A DNA stretch of 64,000 nt from Cheilinus undulatus (taxonomy: Eukaryota > Chordata > Actinopteri > Labriformes > Labridae): positions 35,318,289 through 35,382,288 of the forward strand of contig NC_054869.1 of the NCBI RefSeq assembly GCF_018320785.1, in the 5' to 3' direction. The notes beneath the pieces were generated by a model. It had not been told where the DNA came from. It did no database searches and was given only the letters and a program-made list of their open reading frames with translations. Every line of letters starts with the position of its first letter. Positions within the stretch are counted from its first letter, which is position 1. Below are positions 48,126-63,453 of this stretch, piece by piece. Position numbers and translations under genes: made by a program.

Positions 48126-49799
48126 ATTTGCATGCAAGCTGCCATTGTTTTGCAATGCACTTGTTTTACAGTAACTTATTCCTTGTTTGCTTTACTAAAA
48201 CTCTAAAGTTTACATTAAAGTGATGCTACAGATGACACTCCACAAGAAAAAAAAACGTAGAGATATAAGGCATCAAGACATTTATTTGTTTTTGAAAAAT
48301 TCTACAAAATGTAGAAATCTATCCTGTTTCTTTATTGGCATACATGTACAAGACATAAATGTTTGTCCAGCAAAGAAATATGTCTCAGAATGCAGGGTTT
48401 CCTTTAAAGATTTGCCTTTTGATAGCCCTTTTTACACATGCAACCCTGACATCTGATAACTTAGGGGTTATGTATCCAGAAAATTTCCTGACTTGCACAC
48501 AGCAAGAAGTTGTCCTGCAGTGTTCCGGTCAGGCAGTGGAGGATGGGGTTTGGGGCAAGTCTAGGAGACTAATGGGGAAAATTCAGGGGGATATCTGGTA
48601 AAAAGTTCTGCCCTATTTGTACAGAACCAGTGCATATAGGGCATAAAAACATCCCTCAGAACAATTGATCAAGTATACAGTATGTTGTGATGTGATTTTG
48701 CAGATGGCCACATTGGTAAAAGTAAGATGAGGGTCTTTTGTGATTATTTAAAATGTGTTGTAAAAGCTGGTACATACAGGACATCCACAGTCCATGAAAG
48801 TAGCCAATAACGCCCTTTCATGAAACACATCAGCAGCATGACACGCTAGTTTTAATGCCAGGCCACTGTGTTAATTTGTAACTTAAGGATATTCTAGCCA
48901 CATTGAAGTGCCTGCTCAGTGTTCACTTTCTATTCATACCCACCTCATGATGCAGACCTCACAGCAGCACTGTCTTTGTACTAAATGATGTTACTGTTTT
49001 ATTCAGTGTGCAGCTGTGTAGACCATGTAGCTTAAAGTTGTGAACACACTGTGTGTTGTTTAATGCCGGGTTAATTTCGCACATTTTTAATTCTTTATTT
49101 AAAAGAAAAAAATTTATCCACAGTCAAATTTGGCTACTGTACCTGTCTGGTTATTATTGTTGTTTACTGTAACCATCCCGTATGTGGTTTACTTTGAGTC
49201 TTGTCTCCATAAATAACATGTTATGCAGCTTCTTTTAAGTGTGCATTTATGTAGTTTTGTGTCCAGTCTTGGTGTATGTTATATATTTTTGTAGCATCTT
49301 AATATTGCCTTAGCATTTGTACTCAAAAACAACATGTGCTGCTTCTTAATTACTCTATGCTAATGAAGTGAAGAATAAAAACTGTTTTATACCGGCTACA
49401 CTGGCTGAAAAAGTCATGTTTTTTTTCATAAGCTGTCCTCCTCTATGATTTCATAAGACTTTTTTTTGCTAAATTATGTTAAGATTCATGGACTTAATTT
49501 AATATTGTTAACAAAAGTCTTAACTTTTCTGAGGGAAGTCTGTAGTGACCGTCGTTAACAAAACAAACATGGACCAGGGGTTTTGGATGTTGCCATTATA
49601 TACATAAACGTATATCATAGCCACAACTTAAAATAAAGCAATAGTTAAATCTGATAATATTTGAAATAAAAAAGCTGTAGATACGTATATTTTACACATA
49701 CCCGTTTGATTGCTTTTCTAGTTTATGTAAAATGAATGAACACAATTATGCTGTGTTATTTATTTTTCAAAAATAAAAGTAAAATCGGTTTGTGGTCAG

Positions 49800-49950
49800 A
49801 AAAGTAAAAACTAAAAAGTCAGTTTTCGCTCTGACTACAGCGTTGCTCTGTCGCTTCACTTACGTCATCATTGTGTGACTGGGGAAGGCGGGCATGCATG
49901 GCAAACCGCTAGAGTTGTGTACAGGCTGACTTAGCCACTTGTCTGGGAAA
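49800..49950 (+). promoter_or_regulatory. elac1: Putative elac1 promoter
   Basis: A TTACGTCA motif (49860-49867, close to the CREB/ATF site TGACGTAA) lies about 85 bases upstream of the start codon, in a GC-richer patch without a TATA box. The site is inferred by motif only. Confidence 0.4.
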
Positions 49951-52900
49951 ATGACCATGGATATGACTTTCCTGGGGACCGGTTCGGCCTACCCGTCCCC
50001 TCACCGCGGGGCCACAGCTCTGGTGCTGAGGACAGACAGGGATTGTTGGCTGTTTGACTGCGGGGAGGGAACTCAGACCCAACTAATGAAGAGTCAACTC
50101 CGAGCAGGTGAGTCAGTTCTCTCTGTCGCTGGAGTCTCTTTTATTTTCGTCCTAAGGGTTTCAAAATTTGCACGTTAAGCAGGAGAAGTCTCGAAAAATA
50201 CTGTGAACGATCCTTAAACTTATCATGTTGAACTACCTGTCTTAGACGCAGCATGAGCTTAAATCACCCTTTCAAAAACTAAAATTCAAGTAATTCAAAG
50301 TCCATATAATTGAAGTTACATTTGAAATTATTTCAAGATTAAATTGTCACATTTAAGCAGGCCTACTTATAAAAGTAGTGGTGAGTTGTTAAAAGTTATA
50401 AAAGTGACTGCGTGTATTCTGATTGGACAAGAGGGTTAAGCACTGCAGAGTACAGTAGGTACAACATCACCGCGACTTTTCACCACATCCGCTTCAGCCT
50501 TGCGTTTTAATACATGACCAGTGTTTGTCTTTCTAATCTGTTACCACAGAACCACAGAAAATGTGCAAAACCTTTATTTTTAGGGGGGGTAGGCCATGCC
50601 CTACCAGGCGGGGTAAATTCTTGCCTCAGTGAGGGCACCCTAAGCTCTGACCCCCCCCAAACTGCAAGCTCTCCCTCCCTTTTCAAGTTTTCTCATTCTC
50701 CTCTTGTTTACTTTTGCTGTTTCATACACAGTGTTGGCACTAGGAACAGTTCTCTTTCTAAAGTTACAATTATGAGTCATGCTAGGGAAGGTCTATGTGT
50801 AAAGCTTGGGTCTGTTGAGGTGGCATTGCTGTTTGAGCTGTGATGGCCATGTGGTAATGTTGGTAACATAAACAAGGTTGTGTTGGTGTGGTGGTTGGTG
50901 AGAGCTGGCATGTAGGCAGATGGGTCTGGGATGCTGGAGATCACTGTTCAGCCCTCCCATCATGTCGTGGAAATGACTGAACGAAACAAGAAAAGACATC
51001 TTACCATGTCAAAGATGATTTCCTGTGCTGTCTTAACTTCCCAGGGTTGATGTAGAGAAAATATCGCCTGCACTGTCATTATAGCTTCTAAAGCATATAA
51101 TAATTTTCCACGTTTTTCATTCAGGACGAATTACCAAGGTTTTTATCTCCCACTTGCATGGAGATCACCTGTTCGGCCTGCCTGGTCTCCTCTGCACTGT
51201 AAGCCTCAACACCAACCCAGACCCTCAGCAGAACCTAAACTGTGTGGAGATCTATGGGCCCCGGGGCCTTCGGCACTTTCTACGAGTGACACTTGGCCTC
51301 ACAGGGTCACAGCTGCTTTTCCCTTATGTAGGTAAGTCAAAAAGTGGAGGTCATTGCAGATCTTTTTTTTCTCAGACAGTCTATGTATACAGAACAAATT
51401 GAACAGGGTGCCTTAAAAATATTAAAAGTTGATAAATCAATTTAGGAAAAATAGTTCTTTTAAAAAGAAATAAAAAATATTAAATGCAAGAAAATAAGGT
51501 CTTGGGTGTTCTCCTTTTAAGTTTAACTGCAGTGCAAAACGTGTTAATAGGTACTTCTAGATTGTCAGCTGCTTTATGGTGTCAAACCAATGTCTTTTTT
51601 CTTAAAGTCTAATCACAAAATGCTCCAAGAAAGTCTTATTCATATACCACAATAAGAAATACTATTAACAATTTCTTTTCCATGTTGTCATATGTTCATT
51701 TTAAAATCAAATACAATGTAATGGAATAGAAATTGTATATCAGTGGGGTCTTAAATACATGGGGAGGGTTTTGAAAAAGTATTATATTTAATGTCAGATT
51801 TTTTTTGCTGAAACCCTGTTAAAGTTCATAGTAAAATATTTTACCTTTAGTCACTGTGTTGGCAAACTCAAAACAACTACAGCTTTCAATAAACATAGAA
51901 AATAGATTCATAGTTATGAAGAACACATTTTTACAGTAGAGCAAACTTCTCCTGCAGACTTTGTATGCTTCATAATGGACTGCTACCCATACTACAAAAT
52001 ACATCTATAAGTTGAACACCGTATTTTTGCAGGTGCCTTCCAGGTTATGAATCTGCATGAAGCCTTTGTAGTGAAGACAGCAGCAGTAACATGGTTTATG
52101 AAGTTTTAATCTAATCAAAACTACAAGATTTTGGCCTGACTTTGTCATTGTGTGATTGTTACTACTTCCTCTTCTCTGGTAAATTCAGATTTATCCATGT
52201 TGTCTTATTATGCTTTATTGTAATATATTAATTGCCATCTATATTAATGTGTTTTTTGTTGTAGTTCATGAGCTGGAGCCCACAGCAGACCAGAGTCCAG
52301 AAGAGGGACAGCTCAGACAGGAGGTGTGTAACAGATTTTATTAAAAAATATTTTTCAGACCAAGAATTCTCACATTGTTCTGTGATAAAACAGGAGCTTT
52401 TAACCTCAAATGTTTACTTCTCAGTTTTTATGTCTCTTCAGGTGACAGCAGACCACGGCCCTTTGCACCCACAGGAGCAACCAGGCAGGACTATCTCTCT
52501 GGATGTCTCCAGCGACTCTTACCTCCTCTTTGAGGACAAGAAGTTTGTCGTGAAGGCCTTCAGGTTGTTTCACCGCATCCCATCGTTTGGTTTCTGCATC
52601 CAAGAGCAAGATCGACCTGGAAGACTGAAAACTGAAGTGCTAAAGGAACTAGGTAAATCTCCTACTTGCCTTTCTATGATCATCGTATGTTTGGATCATT
52701 TATGCAAATAAATATCAAAAGATGAAATATACCTGAATGTCCCCGTATGGAAAATTGACTTGGACTCTGTCTTGCAAAAAAATACCTAGATTTTGCAAAA
52801 GTACAGCATTCTTTATATCAGCAAGCTTCCAATAATAATCTAAGACTGGTGTTTAACGCAGACAAAACACAAGTATTGCTATTTTCAGAGCAGTTGGCTG

Positions 52901-54342
52901 AAATTATGTCAATATGATTAGGAGAGGTTTTGAATTGAGATAGTGACACATTATTTAGGCATGCATGTTATAAAGTAACATTTAGCTTCTTTATTTATAT
53001 CCCTTTAGACTGACTCAATCAAGAAATCATCTACTGCAGATTTGGAAGGATCTTTCCAATGTTTTTATAAGAAAAGTGTTGTTGTTGTGGTTCCTGTGAC
53101 AGTCTTGGACTATGGGGACATAACCTATCACCAAGTACCTTTGGAACCCTTAAACACCTTGGGCTGTTTATGATTATTAAGTCTAAAGAGTTGCGTCCAA
53201 GAAATTTCTCAGAATCAGAACTTTTTCTGAGAATTTCCCTCAAAGTTCAGATTATATATCCTTAAGATCAAAGCCATCCAGACAGCATCTTAGTCTTAAG
53301 AGGGCTGCTGAAGTGACACAGATTTGGGTGGAGTGAAGATGGCTCTTGAAACGATAAGGAGTTTTTCAAGCAGAGAAAAAACAGAAAAATGTTCTCCAAA
53401 CACCAAAGGAAGAATATTCTTGTTAAATCGTTCACAGTCATGCATTCACTGTTGGTCAGACAAAAATTACTCACACAGGCGCTTCAGTCTATTTTGGACT
53501 TCATTCAGTGCAATTTGAGAGATGAGTCAGTCTAAGCATGTTTTACTCAACAGGTCCATCTGAGCATTCATCAAAGGCTCTACATATTCTGGTAGATACA
53601 TTAGCATGTGGAGAACCGACTGCATGTAAGCATGTGCTATCCATATGAAGGATTTTATCAATCTTTTGTCCGTTTGTGTGACTCTATGTTTATCTTGTAT
53701 TTGCTTTTATAACTTTTTAACTTGACATCTATATAAATGAAGGCTGAACTTAATAGTCTCTAAAGTTATTTTTTTTCGGATGTGCAACTAAAATTGTGTC
53801 TTACTTTAAGTACAGTGAAATTTTTAGAGAAAAAATAGTTTGTAAAAAAATGAATTTTGTGTTCCCCAGGTTTGAAGCCAGGGCCTCTGTATGGACGTCT
53901 GAAGGCAGGCGAGTCTGTAACCCTGGAGAACGGCCGTGTCGTTGAACCCGCTGAGGTTCTGGAAGAAACCATCAATGGGAGAAAAGTCTGTATTTTAGGA
54001 GACTGTAGCTCAGTTCTTGGAGAAGGACCGCTGAGTTTATGTAGAGGAGCGGACGTTCTGGTCCACGAGGCCACACTGGGGAACAAACACAAAGAAAAGG
54101 CAGTGGACCATGGACACAGTACGCCTGAGATGGCAGCAGCGGTGGCTCGGGCTTGTTGTGTGAGGAGGCTGGTGTTGTATCACTTCAGTCAGAGGTACAA
54201 ACCGAGTTCCCTGCACAAGGAAGGGGATGAGGACGACATCTCTGAACTTAAGAGACAGGCTGAAGAAGCTCTACAGGACAGCGGTGTGGAAGTGACTCTG
54301 GCTGAGGACTTTCTGAGTCTGCCCATTCCTCTCAGAAGATGA
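49951..54342 (+). CDS. elac1: Zinc phosphodiesterase ELAC1 (short-form tRNase Z)
   Basis: Metal-dependent endonuclease of the tRNase Z family, acting on tRNA 3' ends. Exons: 49951-50107, 51125-51331, 52265-52323, 52442-52652, 53870-54342; all GT-AG and in frame, giving 368 residues (human ELAC1 363). The N-terminus [17 protein letters not shown] matches human MSMDVTFLGTG, which fixes the start at the ATG of 49951. The metal-binding motif HLHGDH is at residues 62-67 (51151-51168). Other conserved parts are [12 protein letters not shown] (exon 4), GDCS with Asp256, [15 protein letters not shown] (292-301) and HFSQRY with His316. The short length, without the N-terminal half of ELAC2, places it in the short form. 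It lies 3.9 kb downstream of me2 on the same strand, as in human. Confidence 0.97.
50108..51124 (+). other. elac1: elac1 intron 1
   Basis: Contains a G-run/C-run patch at 50580-50660 (AGGGGGGGTAGGCCATGCCC to GACCCCCCCCAAAC). No exon or element recognised otherwise. Confidence 0.6.
51332..52264 (+). other. elac1: elac1 intron 2, no gene seen
   Basis: AT-rich, with T-runs; no recognisable exon, RNA or element. Confidence 0.7.
52770..53650 (+). mobile_element. LINE reverse-transcriptase remnant in elac1 intron 4
   Basis: Broken + strand frames read as [23 protein letters not shown] (52820-52890) and, further on, [15 protein letters not shown] (53098-53145). Both are motifs of fish LINE reverse-transcriptase proteins (LNADKTK-x-MLFS and VLDYGD-x-IY) in the right order. 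Many stops; the 3' part to about 53650 is a guess. Confidence 0.75.
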
Positions 54343-55376
54343 TAGAAATGATGCATGGGTTTAGTGTTTCTCCATGTTTGCTGCTCTACTTGGTGCTCAT
54401 TGAACAGTGTTCATGCTGAAAATGGTTTAATCTTGCGATGTATTACTTTATTATACGAAACAAGCAAATTTGTTTTGCTTTGGACCTTCTTCATCATTGT
54501 ATGTTGTTTGCGCTCATGTAAGGCGGCCTACATATGTATAAATGAGTCATAATTATGAAAACTTCTGAAGCAGGTCATCCATGTTGAACCTGAAAACAGA
54601 CTTAGCCCGTTCTCCTCTTTCTCGCTCTTTCTGGCTTTCCACGATATCACACAGCTGCTAAAAGTGCCCAGTATTTCAAAGGCTTTATCAGGATATGGCT
54701 GATCTTGGTTTGGGAATATACTTTTAATGATCCAGAATCAGGAAACAAAAGTTTTTTGAAAAACTGGAAATGAGGAACCTTATCCTGGTCATGAATATTA
54801 AGGGATACTACTTCTTTGAGTGGTTGTTCGGACAGTGCATTATCATGGATTAACAATCCATTTTGGGCATTCAGCTACCAGTTTGACTGCATTTAAGTAT
54901 GTGTCATGCATCCACACCATGCATCAAAAATGCAACTACAGCGTGACCTGATGTTGGAACTCACTCACTCACCTCCAGTGCAAACAACACCGACTGGTTT
55001 GTGTCACAGACCGCCCCATCAACTGACATGATCTGCTGGATTTTGCTAGTAAACAAAAAGCATTGCTTTATTTATATCAGTGCAGCCTTGTTTGCAGTGA
55101 TGGGAACTGCACCCTTTATTAGAAATCAAGATTATTTGGCTCAGCTCTGTAGTTCAATCAGGAAAGACTCAATATCAGTTTAGCACAGATTTATTTTACA
55201 AGTTTGGAAATGTTTAAAACTATCAAATACCTTGGGTGACTCAATCGTGATGTTTTTATGAACTTGAAAGTGGGTAGTGAGGCCAACAGCAGAATGGGAT
55301 ACCCCCTATATGAAGTCTAGAAGTCTAGGTGTTGGTGGTGAGAGTAGGTGGATGTGAAGATAAGGAGGGACTTCTG

Positions 55377-55510
55377 AGGAGCTTGACCTGGACACCGATG
55401 AGATGACTTGGGAGTAGCAATGAAGGGATGCAGGATGCCTGGAGGAGCTGGACCTGAGCACCGTTGAGATGTAATGGAGGTGGCTGAGGTGGAGGAAGGT
55501 TGCAGCCGTT
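55377..55510. repeat. Imperfect ~66-bp tandem duplication
   Basis: AGGAGCTTGACCTGGACACC then GATGAGATG (from 55377) is repeated as AGGAGCTGGACCTGAGCACC then GTTGAGATG (from 55443). Two copies only. Confidence 0.6.
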
Positions 55511-55813
55511 GCACTGAAACTACTGACTGCAGAGGAATGGAGGAATGGATTTTAAAAAAACGACAGCAGCAGGATGATTGGACAATGAAAGGTCTTGGCA
55601 GAAAGGGATTGGCTCAGAGTTGAAGTGAGTAGACGCCCATACTAGCTAATTACAAGAGCAGGGAGACACATGAGTGAGTGATTGTTCATGAAAGGAAATG
55701 AGCAGTCTTCAGCTTGAACTCCTTTGTAACTTGTGTTGAGTAGTCACTTCATTCCAACCAGTTTTTATCACATAATTTTGCCTTTTTGTCTCATAATTGT
55801 GACTCCTTCTATC

Positions 55814-56350
55814 TAGGGCTGAATGATTTGGGGAAAAAATTTGCATTTCTTTCCCCCAGCAATGTGATTGCAATTTAATATGCATTTTTTAAGTTCGTCT
55901 CTGATTTGTTTTTCAACAAACACTAGCAATAAATTATTCTCTATCATAGCCAACATAATTTTAGAAAGATTAAACAAAGGCTGAATGAGTTTACGGGAAG
56001 AAATATCTGTTTGGGATTATTTCGACTCTTGTTGCAAATTTGATATGAATTGTTGGACTGAAGGGAATTGTCCTTCTTATGTCATTCTTATGTTTAGTAG
56101 TAAAACATAGACCAAAATAAGGAAAGTAGTATTTTCTCATACTGTTTCAGAAAAAAAATGAAACTTGAATGTTTGTATGTGTAACACATAAAATCTCTGC
56201 TGCCTAAAAAAGTGTCAAACTGGTGTTCTGACACACAACTCAGCTTCTTTGATTTCAATATCGAAGAAGCCCAGATTACAATTTAAGCTAAATTTTGATT
56301 AATTCCTTTATTAATTATGATAGAAGCCTTATTTCTATCATGATTTTCAC
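55814..56350. mobile_element. hAT-like MITE remnant (TAGGGCTGAATGATTT end)
   Basis: The left end TAGGGCTGAATGATTTGGGG followed by GTGATTGCAATTTAAT is a familiar fish hAT MITE end. No clear second end, so the right limit is a guess. Confidence 0.45.
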
Positions 56351-56471
56351 TTTTTAATTCTTAACTGTGATATTTTTCCTTTTTTAAATGCACCTTGTGT
56401 AAAATTTGTGTTGGTGTATTAGGGACATCTCTGTCAGATTGCAACATTCACTTCTGGTCATAACCTTGTCA

Positions 56472-56866
56472 CAGGGTATATGCAGGAGTCTTGAAGTTAA
56501 TTTTAATACCTTTTTAAGACTTTTTCAAGACCTTCTCAATTTTTTAATACCTCACCGCCACTTCAAGCTGTAACCATTTACATAAGTGATATAGCTCGCT
56601 CTTGCGCTCTCAGAGACAATTTACTAACGTACCCACAATAGCCTAGTTTTTTTATGTACCTGTTCATCTTTTGTTTTTTAATGAAACACACTTTTACGAT
56701 GTTTCTGGGACTCAAACTCTTGGACAGCTAATTCAGAAAAAATGCTTTCAAAATTTAAGACTTTATAAAGTCATGGTAAGACTTTTTAATACTTTTTAAG
56801 GGTCTTAATTTTCCCAAAATTGATTGATCACCTTTTAATACTTTTCAAGACCCCGCGGATACCCTG
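56472..56866. mobile_element. MITE with CAGGGTAT inverted ends
   Basis: Starts CAGGGTATATGCAGGAGTCT and ends with the inverse of CAGGGTATCCGCGGGGTCTT. Subterminal TTTTTAAGACTTTTTCAAGA and ATACTTTTCAAGACCCC are mirrored. No target duplication seen. No coding capacity. Confidence 0.75.
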
Positions 56867-57581
56867 AGTCAACCAGTACAACTAAAAAAATGCCTAACTA
56901 TTATTTGGTCCCTTCTTTGGTGCTGTTGAAACATGGTGGTGCAAGATGGCAGAGTCTATGGAGGGGGACCCACCCTCATTTATTCAGCTGATTAAACTCT
57001 TAATTTAAACAAACTTTTAAATATGGTACTAAATATACACACTGTACCTGTACCTTGTGTGCAGTGTATGCTGTTACTCATTGCTCAATTTGGGTCAGCC
57101 AGTGCAGTTTTTGCTCAAGCTTTTACTGTAAAAGATGGATTGATGTATTAAAAGAAATAGGACCAGTCTTATGAAAATGCTGGAGCTTTGTTGATCCCAG
57201 TCCTTTACTGCATCAGATGCTTTCAAATTTTCTTTTAATTTCAATTAACTAATCACAGTGGTGAAAAATGTAATTAAAAGATGTATGCTGACTAATCTGG
57301 TGCCATCGCACAACCGGCTAAAGTAGCTTTGTAACTTTGATTGGAAGAGGTGTAAAAATTCTCTGTGCGCTTGATGTTTATCATTTAAAGGATAAAATCC
57401 ATATTCTACAGATTAATACCATCCTACATTGACTAGTACGTGGACATTCTGTCCTTGGTCTTCTCTTGTTTCAAAAGCTAGTAGAAAGTTTTGATGCCAT
57501 TCATTCACATGAATCCCTGAATGGCCTCACGTTTTCTTTGTGACAAAATAAAGATGCGCTCATGTCTGAACCTTTTCCAGC

Positions 57582-57587
57582 TTTATT
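57582..57587 (-). terminator. mier3: Candidate mier3 polyadenylation signal
   Basis: AATAAA on the minus strand. It lies 40 bases from an AATAAA on the + strand (57547-57552), as expected where two genes converge. Confidence 0.5.
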
Positions 57588-60039
57588 TCTGGATCTGTAC
57601 ACAAGGTATTAAAGTACAACAGAAAATACAAAATAATGTTTAACAAAAGAAAAAAAAACAACTCAATGCTTATGTACAATTTATATAAACAATAAAGATA
57701 GCTTCTTGAACATTTCTCATAGTGAAGTTTTTGATTGTCTATATTTCTGGATATACATTTTTACGTTTTGTAGGTTTTTATTTTACAAAGGTGTTCTTGT
57801 TTTCATCAAAGGACTTGAGTTTTTTTCTGTTTTCAAAACCACAACTGCTATAACTTTTTCCTTTTTAAACTTCAAAACACAATACAAAATATAAAATAAA
57901 TTTGTTTAGTGCTTCCTTGCACACACAAGTCTCATACCAGAGAGATCAATAAAATATCACATTTTTCGAGAGTTCACAGGGTGGTGAAAAACCTACGTCT
58001 ACTACTTAATGGCCTTTACATTCTGACAGTTTTTCTGAGTCTTTGTACAAACCACAGGTGAAATAAATATCACTGCACTGCTAAAGCTAGAAGAGCTCGG
58101 AGGACCTACTGCATTATGCACATTGCATTAAAAGAGAAACTAGCTCTCCACATACTCAGAGCAGCAGCCATCCCTTTACCATCAAGACAAATATAGACGA
58201 CAAACATGGAAAAAGATTTTTATCAGGAAAGAAACATGAGCGTCTTTTACACATGGCTGCAAGTTGTGAACGCAAGATTGCAACACTGAGTTAATATCAA
58301 TACGTCTTTAGGTAAAGCCGTTTATCAGTGGTACACTCGAGAAACAGACCCGGCTGGCATGCGTGGTTTCAGCCGAGTCGGGGGGATTGTGACTTTCCAA
58401 AGAGAGAAAAATAATTCAAACACCAAGTCAACTGGTAAAATTCAAAACCCAAAATATCTGTACATATCTACAAATTATTGCCTTTAGACAAGGAATCAAA
58501 TTAAAACCTTTGTATGAACACAGATTCACAAGTGTAAGAGGTCAGTTAATAGACTTTTTAAAGGCTATTTGCTAATTATTTACATGAAAAGCAGAAGTGA
58601 ACATCATCTCTAACGCTGAGCGTGGAAACTGAAGAACCTGATCAAACTTAATGATGATTTATAGGCATGACTCCCATCTGTACACATTAAATGGTCAACT
58701 ACTAAACCTATGGACATGACAAATATGATGCACCCCTGAAACAAACTAATTATTCATAGCACAATGCATAGATAAATTAAGTAAACACTACTACTGCATC
58801 CAATCAACCAACAATGGCCCGCTTTACATTTTACAATTCACAAAGATGGACTTCAGTCAAAAGAGAAATCGCTCCATTTCTGCTACGAAAACCCCAACAA
58901 AAACTATGGACCACAAAGTGCCCCCCCATTCATGTCAGGCAGAGGTTGAATACAAAGAGAAAGACGTAATACTGCTAGAAAGGTTTACCCAAGCTTGCTA
59001 AGTGGTCAAAAATGGCAAAAAAGTTAATTTAGGAGCATAATTTCCTTTTTTTTTTTTTTTCTTAAACTACAACTAAAGGGCATGCACAGCTAAAGCTGCC
59101 TAAAAGTTGCACGAGTCAAAGAATGAGTTCAAAAGATTTAAAAAAAATCTACAAAAAAAGTAAAAGTTAATGCAATAAATACATAATTTATGATGCCTGA
59201 TGATGTCATTGCTTAAATAACCCAACTTTTATCTTTGCATTGTTATATGGCTGTTATGGTCTGCTTGTCTAAGTGATGTCCTGCAAAAGGGAAAAAAGAT
59301 CAAAACAAATCAAAGCCAAAGCAAATAAAGGTGATTTACATCAGTTTAACTAACAAACTATGAACCAGGGTCTGTAACTTAGGTTTGACTGCATGGGATG
59401 AAAAAATTAACAGTTGCAAACATTCAAATGTTCCAGTTTGGCAACTTTGAAGATTTTTAGAAGTAAATAAGCAGACAAACTACAGACAAGCTTCCACAGG
59501 AGAAAGGAAAAAGAAAAAAAAAAAGAGAAAAAAAAAAACAAAACGAAAAAACTGGAAGGCCTTAGCAGCTGAAGCCGCAAACACTTCCTGGTCTCCACGC
59601 TAGTGTTGCTCTTCATACAATTTCTAGCCAGGTTGAACAAAAAAAGTTAATTAAACCATTTGCACCAGGCTGGATACTAAAAAGTACCTGTAAACCAAAC
59701 ACTAGTTTAAGTCAATAAAAGTACCACTTCAAATAACAAAGACAAGCAACTAAACACGAACACTAGAGGCAGAACATGTAGCCAACTTTGGCAGCTGGAA
59801 AGAATGGCAGGATAACAAACTGTAGCTCTGAAGATGTTGTGTGTAGCCGTGAGGGAGGAAGATACACAACTCTCCTACTGCAGCCTCTGGGCCCCACTGT
59901 ACATGGACGTTACACATCTCAAGACCGTAAAACGAAAATAAAATAAATGGCTATATAAACTCTTGAGAGAAATCAAGATTTTAGTTCTATATGGTAGACA
60001 TCACTGATGTCATATTACACAAAAAATGAAAACAAAAAA

Positions 60040-60070
60040 AGTATATTCATATACATATATATAGATATAT

Positions 60071-60105
<35 letters not shown>
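60040..60105. repeat. (TA)n microsatellite
   Basis: ATATACATATATATAGATAT followed by a pure TA run to 60102. It lies about 100 bases beyond the mier3 stop, in the 3' UTR. Confidence 0.9.
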
Positions 60106-60106
<1 letters not shown>

Positions 60107-60204
60107 GAATTTAAACAAATTGGATTCTCCAGTGAGGTCAGTCTTATGTACACGCAGGATAAGGGGTCTTAGAAGGGAAGAATGGGGGAAGACGATGAGG
60201 AAGA

Positions 60205-63453
<3,249 letters not shown>

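Larger units (their letters stand above)
46005..49800 (+). other. me2 3' UTR and me2-elac1 spacer
   Basis: The stop TAA of me2 is at 46002-46004. AATAAA signals occur at 46702-46707 and 49374-49379, so the 3' UTR may be about 0.7 kb or up to 3.4 kb. A SINE (47927-48125) lies between them. No other gene is seen. Confidence 0.55.
54343..57564. other. Spacer between elac1 and mier3 (convergent 3' ends)
   Basis: Includes the elac1 3' UTR, whose end I cannot place. It contains a ~66-bp imperfect duplication (55377-55510), two hAT-like repeats (55814-56350 and 56472-56866) and AATAAA on + at 57547-57552. No smad4 exon, which would be expected here from human gene order, was found on either strand. 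Confidence 0.6.
57565..60204 (-). other. mier3: mier3 3' UTR (inferred)
   Basis: On the minus strand this follows the mier3 stop codon. A polyadenylation signal AATAAA (minus, 57587-57582) is the best end, giving about 2.6 kb of AT-rich 3' UTR. It contains A-runs (59510-59545) and the TA microsatellite near 60080. No protein or RNA gene recognised. Confidence 0.55.

Noticed and set aside
57706..57894. Small + strand frame near the elac1-mier3 junction
   Set aside because: Phe/Ile-rich chance frame in AT-rich sequence inside the inferred mier3 3' UTR.
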